The translations under genes were made by a program, and so were the position numbers. The notes under the pieces are model-generated. The model saw nothing but the letters and a program-made list of their open reading frames with translations. It was not told the origin of the DNA and did no database searches. From Sphingomonas sp. BT-65 (GTDB taxonomy: Bacteria; Pseudomonadota; Alphaproteobacteria; Sphingomonadales; Sphingomonadaceae), in NCBI RefSeq assembly GCF_026107375.2, contig NZ_JAPCIA010000002.1:62001-126000 (forward strand): 64,000 nucleotides of DNA. Direction: 5' to 3'. Positions 9,044-18,293 of the stretch are shown in pieces. Each line of letters opens with the position of its first letter. The first letter of the stretch is position 1.

Positions 9044-9390
9044 CGATCATCGCGACGACCGCCGATCTCGAGCGCTTCCGCGCCGCGCTGTCGCTCGCCT
9101 GCGCGCATGCGGCGCTCGGGGGTTCGGCGCGCCTCTATTGCCACGAGGCGGCCGTCAGCCTGCTCGTGCCCGGCGCGGACCCGGACGATGCGATTCGTAC
9201 CGCGGCAGGCCTCGCTAGCCGCGCGCAGCTTCTCGACGAGGCGCTGGCAATCGGCGTCGCGCTGATCGCCTGCCAGACCGGCCTCGCCGTTGCGGGCGTT
9301 GCCTTCGACGCCCTGCCCACGGGGATCGAGCCGGGCGGCCTCGTCTCGCTGCTCGCCGGTCTCGGCGAGGACCGGCTGGTCACGCTCTAG
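9022..9390 (+). CDS. DsrE-like small protein
   Basis: The 122-residue protein starts MSGMRGLTIIATTADLERFR and continues AALSLACAHAALGGSARLYC, with a later LIACQTGLAVAGV. The layout (early strand, helix, Ala-rich strand, one conserved Cys in ACQTG) resembles DsrE/DsrF-like and peroxiredoxin-related sulfur-handling proteins. Immediate overlap with a sulfur-carrier adenylyltransferase fits a role in sulfur transfer, but this is inference. It ends the plus-strand run that begins at 2033 and overlaps the convergent acetyltransferase gene tail-to-tail by 11 bases. Confidence 0.65.
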   Translation: MSGMRGLTIIATTADLERFRAALSLACAHAALGGSARLYCHEAAVSLLVPGADPDDAIRTAAGLASRAQLLDEALAIGVALIACQTGLAVAGVAFDALPTGIEPGGLVSLLAGLGEDRLVTL

Positions 9391-10171
9391 GCGCGTTGCG
9401 CTCGATCCATTCGACCGCGAAGGCCAGCATCGGCGCCGCGTCCACCAGGACGCAGTCGGCGTCCCCGACCTTCCCGCATGCGCCCGATCCGGTCGCAAGA
9501 AAATCCTCGACCACCGACCCGAAATAATCGTCGGCGAAACCCTCGGGCGGGTCGGCGGTGTCGAACTCCTCGATCGTCCGCCACTCGGTCCCGGCCTCGC
9601 TGGCGAACGGCACTTCCTTGCGGATCACGCGCTTGGGGATGTCCGCGAGATGCTCGGCATGGTGGATCAGGGTCATCGTATCGAGCGGCGCGCCGAGCAT
9701 CAGCACCTTGCCCTTCACCTGCGCGAGCTTGGCGAGCGGCGAGCCCGGTCCATAACCATAATCGAGCATATGATCCGCGGTCAGCCACTCCGCCCGCGCA
9801 CCGATCGCCACCATCCGCGCGCCCGGATTGGCGCTCGCCACCGCACCGCGCGTGGTGCGCAGCAGCTCGGGGAAGAGGCCGTTGTGGCGCACCGCGCGCG
9901 ACCATTCGCGCTCGAACGGCGGGACATGCGGCTTCCACCACATCGGCACGCGGCCATGCTCGTCGAGCAGTTCCTCGTAATCGGCTTCCCAGTCGGCATA
10001 GGCGGCGATCGTGCCCTCGGCCCCCACCGCGTCGCGCAACGCGCCGATTACCGTGTCGCCCCGCCCCAGCACCGCGCCGACACGTCGGAGCGCGGCATGC
10101 ACCATCACCAGGTCACCCGCCCTCAGGCCAAGGGCGCGCAGGTCCGTCGCCAGCTCCTCGCGCGTGCGCAT
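9380..10171 (-). CDS. AAC(3) family aminoglycoside N-acetyltransferase-like protein
   Basis: Predicted to transfer acetyl from acetyl-CoA to an amine; characterised relatives modify the 3-amino group of aminoglycosides. The 263-residue protein has the family N-terminus LRAGDLVMVHAALRRVG, the CoA-region AVGAEGTIAAYADWE, PGARMVAIGARAEWLTADH, the GSPLAKLAQVKGKVLMLGAP segment and the HHAEHLADIPKR motif with conserved His and Glu. It is closest by eye to the AAC(3)-II/III/VI group. The start was set at 10171 because MRTREELATDLRALG is the family N-terminus. Its start overlaps the amidohydrolase stop. No mobile element flanks it, so it is probably an intrinsic chromosomal gene. Resistance activity is not shown. 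Confidence 0.88.
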   Translation of the reverse strand: MRTREELATDLRALGLRAGDLVMVHAALRRVGAVLGRGDTVIGALRDAVGAEGTIAAYADWEADYEELLDEHGRVPMWWKPHVPPFEREWSRAVRHNGLFPELLRTTRGAVASANPGARMVAIGARAEWLTADHMLDYGYGPGSPLAKLAQVKGKVLMLGAPLDTMTLIHHAEHLADIPKRVIRKEVPFASEAGTEWRTIEEFDTADPPEGFADDYFGSVVEDFLATGSGACGKVGDADCVLVDAAPMLAFAVEWIERNAPRA

Positions 10172-11505
10172 CAGTCGGCGGAGAAGCCTTGCCGCTTCCC
10201 GCCCGCCTTGTGGACCACGCCATGGCGCATCACGAAGTCGACCTTCTCCATCCGCGTCACATCCTCGAGCGGGCTGCCGGCAACGGCGATGATGTCGGCG
10301 TCCTTGCCCGGCTCGATCGTGCCGATCGACGCGCGGCCCAGCGCTTCCGCCGCGTTGACCGTCGCCGCCTTGAGCGCCTGCGCCGGGGTCATCCCGGCCT
10401 TGACCATCAGCGCGAACTCCTTCGCGTTGTCGCCATGCTTCGACACGCCCGTGTCGGTGCCGTACGCGACCTTGACGCCCGCGGCGAAGGCCTTGGAGTG
10501 GCTGGTGAAGGCGGCCGCCGCTGCTTCCTCGGCCTTGGGAATCGTCGCGGGCGGCAGCAGCCCCGCCCGCGCGAATTCGAGCGCGGCGGCGGGTGCCATC
10601 ATCGTGGGCACGAGCCAGGTGCCATTGGCCTTCATCATCCGAATCGCCTCGTCGTCGAGGAAGGTGCCGTGGTCGATCGTGTCGACCCCCGCCGCGATCG
10701 CCGCCTTGGTCCCGGCCGCGGCGTGGCTGTGCGTCGCGACCTTGCGGCCGAGCCCGTGCGCGGTGTCGACGATCGCCTTCATCTCCTCGTCGGTCATCGC
10801 CCGGCCGAGCCCGCCCGAGACGTTGGAGAGCACGCCGCCGGTCGACATATACTTGATCACCTGCGCGCCCAACGCGACCTGCTGGCGCACCGCACGGCGG
10901 CAATCGTCGGGACCGTCGCAAGTGTTGATCTGGTGCTGGTGCAGCGCATCGGCGAACACCTCGGCGACGCCGTTGGTACCGTCCGCATGTCCGCCCGAGA
11001 CCGAAATCGAGTTGCCCGCATTGACGATCGTGGGCCCCGCGATCGCCCCACGCTCGACGCCCTCGCGCAGCGCGCGCATCCCCCGCGCATTGCCGCCGAG
11101 GTCGCGCACCGTGGTGAAGCCCGCATCGAGCGTCACCCGGGCATTGGCGACCGCGTACATCATGTCGTCGGCATCGTCGCGGTTGAGCGCGGTCAGCCGG
11201 TCGCGCAGCGGATCGCCGCCGATTCCCCAGAGATGGACGTGCATGTCGACCAGCCCCGGCAGCACGAATCGGTCCTTGAGGTCGATCAGCTCGGCGCCCG
11301 CCTCCGGCGCCGCGAAGCCGTCGCGCACCTCCACCACCTTGCCGTCGCGCACCACGATCGTGCTCGCCCCGCGCGGCGCCTCGCCCGGCTTGGCCAGCAG
11401 CGCGCCGGCGTGGATGAACTTGACCTTCGGCGCCGGTACCGCGGTCTGCGCGGCGAGCGGGGTGGCGGCAAGCAACAGGGCGGTGATGGCAGCGATACGG
11501 CGCAT
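10171..11505 (-). CDS. Exported amidohydrolase (imidazolonepropionase / Xaa-Pro dipeptidase-like)
   Basis: Metal-dependent hydrolase of the amidohydrolase superfamily, probably periplasmic. The signal peptide MRRIAAITALLLAATPLAAQ is clear. Metal ligands are visible: HVH in GLVDMHVHL, the Lys in QVIKYMSTGG (likely carboxylated), His residues in ATHSHA and DTIDHG, and the Asp in YGTDTG. At 444 residues it matches secreted relatives that act on dipeptides with C-terminal Lys/Arg or Pro. The substrate cannot be read from sequence. It heads a minus-strand pair with the AAC(3)-like gene. Confidence 0.88.
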   Translation of the reverse strand: MRRIAAITALLLAATPLAAQTAVPAPKVKFIHAGALLAKPGEAPRGASTIVVRDGKVVEVRDGFAAPEAGAELIDLKDRFVLPGLVDMHVHLWGIGGDPLRDRLTALNRDDADDMMYAVANARVTLDAGFTTVRDLGGNARGMRALREGVERGAIAGPTIVNAGNSISVSGGHADGTNGVAEVFADALHQHQINTCDGPDDCRRAVRQQVALGAQVIKYMSTGGVLSNVSGGLGRAMTDEEMKAIVDTAHGLGRKVATHSHAAAGTKAAIAAGVDTIDHGTFLDDEAIRMMKANGTWLVPTMMAPAAALEFARAGLLPPATIPKAEEAAAAAFTSHSKAFAAGVKVAYGTDTGVSKHGDNAKEFALMVKAGMTPAQALKAATVNAAEALGRASIGTIEPGKDADIIAVAGSPLEDVTRMEKVDFVMRHGVVHKAGGKRQGFSAD

Positions 11506-11561
11506 GGAAGGCTCCCCTTTTTCGTTTCGGGGGAAACTAGCAGCAAGCCCTCAGCCCGCCA

Positions 11562-12662
11562 TCACTTTCTCGCGCGCTCGTCCGCCAGCGGCAGCACATG
11601 CCGAAGCAGCGCCGCGAAGGTCCGTCCCGGCTCCTCGACCATCGGCAGGTGCGAGGAATGCTCGAACCACACGACCTGCTTGCGCGGGGCAGACACCCGC
11701 TTGAGCCACGCGTCGGCGAGCTGCGAGGGCGTGGTCTGGTCGTGCCGGCCGAGGAGGAAGATCACCGGCGTATCGATCCGGCGGACGTCCTTGAAGCTCA
11801 CATCGGCGAGCCGCGGCCATAGCGTCTTGATGGTGAACAGGCTGCCATCGCCCCACGCCTTGACGTCGGCCGGCGTATATTCGGGCGAGAGCCGCGGCGC
11901 GCGGAGGTAGAAATTGGCGTTCTGGCGATAGGCCGCCAGCGAGCCGTAGCGGATTGCATATTTGCGCCAGCCATCCGCCTGGTCGATCGTGAAGCTGCCA
12001 CCGTCGGGATAGGGCTTGAGCGCCTCGATCGCCTTGACCGCCTCAACGTCGCCGCGCTGCCTCGCCTGGGCGATCGTCCAGGCCATGCCGGCGCGCTCGT
12101 TGTCGCGCCAGTCGATCGCTTGCCCCATCCCGACATAGGCATGGAGCAGTTCCGGCCGTTTCGCCGCCACTGCGAGGCCGACGGTGCTACCCCAGCTATG
12201 GCCGAGCACCACGACCTTGCGCTTGCCATAGCGCTTGCAGAGCTGCTCGATCAGCTCGATCGCATCGTCGCGATAGCGCTCGAAGGTCAACGTCGGCGCG
12301 AGCTTTGCCGGATCCTCGAGCAGATAGGATCGCCCCGCCCCGCGCTGGTCCCATTGCACGACCGTGAAATAATCCTCCCACGGCCGTTGGAAGCTCCACG
12401 CGATCGGCATCTCGACCGCGCCCGGCCCGCCGTGGATGAACAGCAGGATCGGATTGCCGCGATCGACGCCGCGCACATTGACCACCTGCCGCGCGCCGCC
12501 GAGCGTCACCTCGAACGTCTCCTGCACACCGTTGGGGGTGACGATGCGGTTGATGTCGGCGACCACCTCGCGGCCCGGGGCAAAGGGATCGGTCTGCGCA
12601 GCGGCCGGCGCCGCCAGCAACGGCAGGAGGATGATCGCGCGCAGCAGACGGTGTTCAGACAT
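11562..12662 (-). CDS. Prolyl-iminopeptidase-like alpha/beta hydrolase, exported
   Basis: The 366-residue protein has signal peptide MSEHRLLRAIILLPLLAAPA ending in AAAQ. The oxyanion-hole motif is FIHGGPGAVE, followed by the VQWDQRGAGRS loop typical of proline iminopeptidases, nucleophile elbow GHSWGS, GRHDQTTPS with a candidate Asp, and a C-terminal catalytic His in EHSSHLP. The likely substrate is a small peptide or an ester. Start at 12662 was chosen for the signal peptide; it overlaps the upstream gene's end by eight bases. The gene sits with another exported peptidase-like amidohydrolase. Confidence 0.87.
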   Translation of the reverse strand: MSEHRLLRAIILLPLLAAPAAAQTDPFAPGREVVADINRIVTPNGVQETFEVTLGGARQVVNVRGVDRGNPILLFIHGGPGAVEMPIAWSFQRPWEDYFTVVQWDQRGAGRSYLLEDPAKLAPTLTFERYRDDAIELIEQLCKRYGKRKVVVLGHSWGSTVGLAVAAKRPELLHAYVGMGQAIDWRDNERAGMAWTIAQARQRGDVEAVKAIEALKPYPDGGSFTIDQADGWRKYAIRYGSLAAYRQNANFYLRAPRLSPEYTPADVKAWGDGSLFTIKTLWPRLADVSFKDVRRIDTPVIFLLGRHDQTTPSQLADAWLKRVSAPRKQVVWFEHSSHLPMVEEPGRTFAALLRHVLPLADERARK

Positions 12663-13137
12663 GGGTGACCTCGATCCCGGAGAAGGGCAGGATTCCGCGA
12701 TATTGTTCGAGCGGCGGCGCGCCGGGGAGCAGTGCGCCCTGGCGCAGCATGAAGACGTGGCGGACGATCTCCGCCTGCTGCTCGATGCCATAGCGCTGCA
12801 ACCGCCAGCCCGGCTTCAGGCTGTAACCGTAGCGGCAGAACGGATGGCGGCGCAGCGGCAGGAAGATGCCCTTCTGGTGCTGCCAGACATGCACCATCTC
12901 GTGGATGAAGAGCCCCTGCAGGTCGAGCGACGCCTCGGCGAAATCGTCGCGGTAATTGCAGCCCTTGGGATGGAAATGGATGCACCCGAGCGGCGCCATC
13001 GCGACCTGGCGCGGCTGGAAAAAGATCCATTTGCGGTTGGCGATCGCGGCGCGCGAATAGTCGATCGAATCGCCGAACACGCTGCGGGCCAGCGCGATTT
13101 CTCCGGGCGTGAGCGGGCGGGTGGCATGCGCGGTCAT
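12655..13137 (-). CDS. Zinc-metalloprotease-like protein (often annotated Vgr-related)
   Basis: The 160-residue protein contains HEMVHVWQHQKG, a HExxH zinc-binding helix, preceded by DLQGLFIHE. Upstream segments IDYSRAAIANRKWIFFQP and CIHFHPKGCNY may form the rest of a small metallopeptidase-like fold. There is no signal peptide. The same fold is sometimes found fused or linked to VgrG proteins, which explains the usual label, but no type VI secretion genes lie in this window. Function unknown; metal binding is a reasonable inference. Confidence 0.7.
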   Translation of the reverse strand: MTAHATRPLTPGEIALARSVFGDSIDYSRAAIANRKWIFFQPRQVAMAPLGCIHFHPKGCNYRDDFAEASLDLQGLFIHEMVHVWQHQKGIFLPLRRHPFCRYGYSLKPGWRLQRYGIEQQAEIVRHVFMLRQGALLPGAPPLEQYRGILPFSGIEVTHV

Positions 13138-13193
13138 CGGTCCGACCGCACATAGGGCGCCATGCGGCGCAGGTCACGCGCGACTGACGTGCT

Positions 13194-13352
13194 TCAATCG
13201 CGCGGCATCAGCCGGGTGTGCTCGTCCGCGAAATCGCGAACCGCCTTCATCTCCGACCGTGCCAGCCCCCAGGCCTCGACGGTGTAGGCGCCCCTGAACA
13301 GGGCGAGGTCCATCGCAAGCAACGCGATGACCATGATCGCGAGCGTTTTCAT
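13194..13352 (-). CDS. Small membrane-anchored peptide, 52 residues
   Basis: From the ATG at 13352 the reverse strand reads MKTLAIMVIALLAMDLALFR then GAYTVEAWGLARSEMK and ends DEHTRLMPRD. It has a single N-terminal transmembrane helix and a short charged tail containing Tyr and Trp. I believe short proteins of this build (hydrophobic start, ALFRGAYT-like turn, Trp) occur widely in sphingomonads as unnamed genes; I cannot verify this here. Convincing codon use and the helix-turn pattern support a real gene. Confidence 0.6.
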   Translation of the reverse strand: MKTLAIMVIALLAMDLALFRGAYTVEAWGLARSEMKAVRDFADEHTRLMPRD

Positions 13353-13515
13353 GCATTTATTTTGTCAGGCCTTGGTAAATGATTGGTTTTCCTAGCCCTA
13401 CCCATTTGGGCTAGTCCCCTTGGGCAGTATCGGTGCGACCAGCCGCAACTCGCCGGTTGCGACTTGAACGCACCCAGCGCGGTCTTCAGTCTGGCTGCGT
13501 CAAACGGAGGGCAGG

Positions 13516-13935
13516 ATGCACAAGCTGACGAGATTGGCCGGAATCGCCGCGATCGTCCTGGTGGCGATGACCGGCACCGGTGTGGCGGCGCAGGCGGGGC
13601 AGGAACCGGCGGCACAACAGCAGGCGGCCCGTCCCATGTTCGCGATCGTCTATCGCGCGGGGCCGGCGTGGAAACCGGGCGTGCCGATGAAGGACCAGGG
13701 GCTGCGCGACCATTTCTATTATGTGAAGGCGCTGCACGAGCGCGGGGACATCGTATATGCCGGCCCGATGGGGCCCGACGGGGGGCTGATCCTGGTCCAC
13801 GCTGCGGACCAGGCGGCCGCGGATGCGATCGTCGCGGCCGATCCCGCAGTGAAAGCCGGCATCTTCGTCGGGACGGCGCGCGATTTCACGCCGCGCTTCA
13901 CCGGCACCGGCGCGGCAGCCGCCGCCAGCCGCTGA
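13516..13935 (+). CDS. Exported YCII-domain protein
   Basis: The 139-residue protein has signal peptide MHKLTRLAGIAAIVLVAMTG with an AQA cleavage region. The mature part has a dimeric alpha/beta-barrel YCII pattern: FAIVYRAGPAWKPG, DHFYYVKALHERGDIVYAGP and an Asp-rich DGGLILVHAADQAAADAIV. YCII domains are small and usually cytoplasmic; an exported one is less common. The His-Phe-Tyr segment is at the usual active-site position. A good Shine-Dalgarno (GGAGGG) lies just upstream. Substrate unknown. Confidence 0.8.
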   Translation: MHKLTRLAGIAAIVLVAMTGTGVAAQAGQEPAAQQQAARPMFAIVYRAGPAWKPGVPMKDQGLRDHFYYVKALHERGDIVYAGPMGPDGGLILVHAADQAAADAIVAADPAVKAGIFVGTARDFTPRFTGTGAAAAASR

Positions 13936-13938
13936 TCC

Positions 13939-14391
13939 TCAGTGCGAGTCGTGCGCGTCGCCCGCCGCGCGGACCTCCGCGTTCACCTCGACCGTCTTGC
14001 CGTCGGCGAAGGCGAGGCGCAGCGGCATTGTCCCGCCCGCGCGAACTTCGGGAGAAAGATCGAAGAGCATGACATGCTTGCCGCCCGGCTTGAATTCGAC
14101 ACGCCCGCCCGCGGCGACCGGCACGTCCTTGATCGGCGCCATCGTCATCATCTTGCCGTCATGCTTCATCTCGTGGATCTCGGTGCGGATCGCCGCCGGG
14201 CTCGATACGGCGACCAGGCTGGTCGCCTGCGCCCCGCCCTTGACCGTGAAATAGGCCGCGCCGGGCCGCCCCTGCACCGCGGGCAGGCGCACCCAGGCGT
14301 CCTCCACACCCAGTTCCGCCTGCTGGCATCCAGCCAAGGTTGTGGCCGCCAGCGCCGCACCCGCCAGAATCACGCCGAAAACCGCCCGCAT
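13939..14391 (-). CDS. Periplasmic copper chaperone PCu(A)C, lipoprotein
   Basis: Binds copper in the periplasm for cytochrome oxidase assembly or copper handling. The 150-residue protein starts MRAVFGVILAGAALAATTLA with lipobox LAGC, so it is membrane-anchored. The copper-binding pattern is present: IHEMKHDGKMMTM, then GGKHVMLFDL, giving the His/Met set of the family. The C-terminal His-Asp-His tail (GDAHDSH) may add a metal ligand. It is convergent with the YCII gene, three bases apart. The start is set at 14391 for the signal peptide. Confidence 0.92.
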   Translation of the reverse strand: MRAVFGVILAGAALAATTLAGCQQAELGVEDAWVRLPAVQGRPGAAYFTVKGGAQATSLVAVSSPAAIRTEIHEMKHDGKMMTMAPIKDVPVAAGGRVEFKPGGKHVMLFDLSPEVRAGGTMPLRLAFADGKTVEVNAEVRAAGDAHDSH

Positions 14392-14564
14392 CACGCCTTC
14401 TCCTCCCGATTCGGGAAACCCGGCGGATTTCCTATTCGCCGCATTATCTTGCGGCAAGGCGCGGCCCACCTATATCCCGGCATGTAACAGCCGGATTGCC
14501 GTTTCAGGGATTCGGTAAGTCGTTGAAACTTTTTGAATAGCGCACGGGGGCCAATAGAGGACTC

Positions 14565-16475
<1,911 letters not shown>

Positions 16476-16484
16476 GCTATGCTC

Positions 16485-16521
16485 ACCCCTGCCATTTTCG
16501 AATTTCGGGAATGGCGGGGGT
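16485..16521 (+). promoter_or_regulatory. Intercistronic hairpin between dnaK and dnaJ
   Basis: A 12-bp stem (16485-16496 with 16510-16521, one T/G position that pairs as a wobble in RNA) with a 13-base loop lies between the dnaK stop and the dnaJ start. There is no T run after it. It may stabilise the upstream message or lower dnaJ expression relative to dnaK. Confidence 0.6.
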
Positions 16522-16540
16522 ACGGGCGGGGGCCGAGTGA

Positions 16541-17656
16541 ATGACCACCCAGACTGATTATTACGAATTGCTCGAGATCGAGCGCACCGCGGACGACGCC
16601 ACGATCAAGGCCGCTTTCCGCAAGCTGGCGCTCAAATTCCACCCCGACAAGAATGGCGGGTGCAAGGATCACGAGGCCAAGTTCAAGGCGATCAACGAGG
16701 CCTATGACTGCCTGAAGGACCCGCAGAAGCGCGCCGCCTACGACCGGTTCGGCCACGCCGGACCCGCGGGCATGGGCGGGGGTCAGGGGCCGGGCTTCGA
16801 CGCCTTTTCCGACATCTTCGAATCGATGTTCGGCGAGTTCATGGGCGGCGGCCGCGGCGGCGGCCCGCGCCAGCAGCGTGGCGCTGACCTGCGCTACGAC
16901 ATGGAGATCACGCTCGAAGAGGCGTTCCACGGCAAGCAGACCGACGTTACGATCGACGTCTCGGGCATCTGCGAGCCGTGCGGCGGCACCGGTGCCTCGC
17001 CCGGCACCATGGCCAAAACCTGCGGCACCTGCCGCGGCCATGGCAAGGTGCGCGCGCAGCAGGGCTTCTTCATGGTCGAGCGCACCTGCCCGTCATGTCA
17101 TGGCGCGGGGCAGACGATCACCGATCCGTGCCGCAACTGCCGCGGCGAGGGCCGCACCGACAAGACCGTGACGCTCGCGGTGAACGTGCCGCCGGGCGTC
17201 GACGAGGGTACGCGCATCCGCCTCTCCGGCCAGGGCGAGGCCGGCGCACGCGGCGCGCCACCGGGCGACCTCTACATCTTCCTCCACGTCGCCAAGCACG
17301 CGCTCTTCGAGCGCGAGGGCACGACGCTCTATGCACGCGCGCCGATCAGCTTCACGACGGCTGCGCTGGGCGGCGAGATCGAGATCCCCGGCCCCGACGG
17401 CGAGCTGCACAACATCCGCATCAATCCGGGTACCCAGTCGGGCCGCGAGGTGCGCCAGCGCGGCGCGGGCATGCCCGTGCTGCAGGGCCGCGGCCGCGGC
17501 GACCTGGTGGTCAAGCTCGAGGTCGAGATCCCGACCAAGCTCTCGGCACGGCAGCGCGAGCTGCTCGACGAGTTCCGCACGCTCGAAACCGGCGAGGAAT
17601 GTCCGGCCTCGACCGGCTTCTTCGCCAAGGTCAAGAAGGCGGTGGGCGGCTGCTGA
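16541..17656 (+). CDS. dnaJ: Co-chaperone DnaJ (Hsp40)
   Basis: Stimulates DnaK ATPase and delivers substrates. The 371-residue protein has an N-terminal J domain with the HPD motif (LKFHPDKNGG), a short Gly/Phe-rich linker (GPAGMGGGQGPGFDAF), four CxxCxGxG zinc repeats (CEPCGGTG, CGTCRGHG, CPSCHGAG, CRNCRGEG) and a C-terminal substrate domain ending KAVGGC. Domain order and length are those of a type I DnaJ. It is convergent with the DUF805 gene, 12 bases apart. Confidence 0.97.
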   Translation: MTTQTDYYELLEIERTADDATIKAAFRKLALKFHPDKNGGCKDHEAKFKAINEAYDCLKDPQKRAAYDRFGHAGPAGMGGGQGPGFDAFSDIFESMFGEFMGGGRGGGPRQQRGADLRYDMEITLEEAFHGKQTDVTIDVSGICEPCGGTGASPGTMAKTCGTCRGHGKVRAQQGFFMVERTCPSCHGAGQTITDPCRNCRGEGRTDKTVTLAVNVPPGVDEGTRIRLSGQGEAGARGAPPGDLYIFLHVAKHALFEREGTTLYARAPISFTTAALGGEIEIPGPDGELHNIRINPGTQSGREVRQRGAGMPVLQGRGRGDLVVKLEVEIPTKLSARQRELLDEFRTLETGEECPASTGFFAKVKKAVGGC

Positions 17657-17668
17657 AGCCGCCTGACG

Positions 17669-18208
17669 TCAAGCCGTGCTGCCGGGTTCGAGCTGTGCCG
17701 CGCGCAGATCGTCCTCACGCGGGTCGGGTCCGTAGCTGTTGGTGCCCTTGGTGCCGGGCACCGCGGCGAACCCGAAGAATGCGATCGCCGACACCAACAG
17801 GACCGCGATCAGCCACCCCGGCCCGTCCGGCGGCATCGTATCCGTCAGCAGGTAATAGGCGATGTCGTAAAGGTTCAGCAGCACGACGGGCAGCAGGATC
17901 AGCAGCCCCCAGGCGCTTAGGTCCTGGTCATGCAGCCGGCGCGCGAACAGCGCGAACAGGGGCAAGAACAACAGCAGGCGAGACAATTCGATGATGAGGG
18001 TCCCCACGAGCCCGGCAGTCTCTTCTGCGCCTGCGAGTTGGGCGAGCGACGTCAGCAGGAACACCAGCGCCTGGATAAAGACGCCCGCGAGCAACATCGC
18101 GATCCAGTAATAGAGGAACTCGCTGCGCCGCGCGCGGCCCTGGAACGAGGCGATTCCCAGGATCGCCCGCTTCACGAGGCTCAAACTATAGGCTGCGTCA
18201 TTCGGCAT
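17669..18208 (-). CDS. DUF805-family inner membrane protein
   Basis: The 179-residue protein has four hydrophobic segments and the DUF805 features RARRSEFLYYWIAML near the N-terminus and ALFARRLHDQDLSAWG, the conserved R-R-L-H-D motif. The C-terminal tail is acidic and soluble (GPDPREDDLRAAQLEP). Function of the family is unknown. The start is placed at 18208 because further upstream the frame runs through a terminator hairpin (18261-18293). Confidence 0.85.
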   Translation of the reverse strand: MPNDAAYSLSLVKRAILGIASFQGRARRSEFLYYWIAMLLAGVFIQALVFLLTSLAQLAGAEETAGLVGTLIIELSRLLLFLPLFALFARRLHDQDLSAWGLLILLPVVLLNLYDIAYYLLTDTMPPDGPGWLIAVLLVSAIAFFGFAAVPGTKGTNSYGPDPREDDLRAAQLEPGSTA

Positions 18209-18260
18209 CGTTGGCGATACTAGCCGCGATCCGCGCCGTGGCAATCGAACGGTTGCCCAT

Positions 18261-18293
18261 GGAAAAGGGGGCCGGCGTTTCCGCCAGCCCCCC
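18261..18293 (-). terminator. Rho-independent terminator on the minus strand
   Basis: An 11-bp stem (18267-18277 with 18282-18292) has a 4-base loop and is followed on the minus strand by TTTT (A run at 18263-18266). Its only imperfect position (18273/18286) is C/A read on the plus strand but a G-U pair read on the minus strand, which fixes the direction. It ends the hairpin-rich region at 18262-18915, not a recognisable protein gene. Confidence 0.75.

Noticed and set aside
10172..10921. N-terminal extension of the AAC(3)-like protein to 513 residues
   Set aside because: The extension is antisense-frame sequence of the amidohydrolase gene; the AAC(3) family N-terminus starts at 10171.
14470..14564. 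RpoH heat-shock promoter or CIRCE element before dnaK
   Set aside because: A TTGAAA and a CCAATA are present but 22 bases apart, too far for RpoH; no CIRCE inverted repeat is visible.
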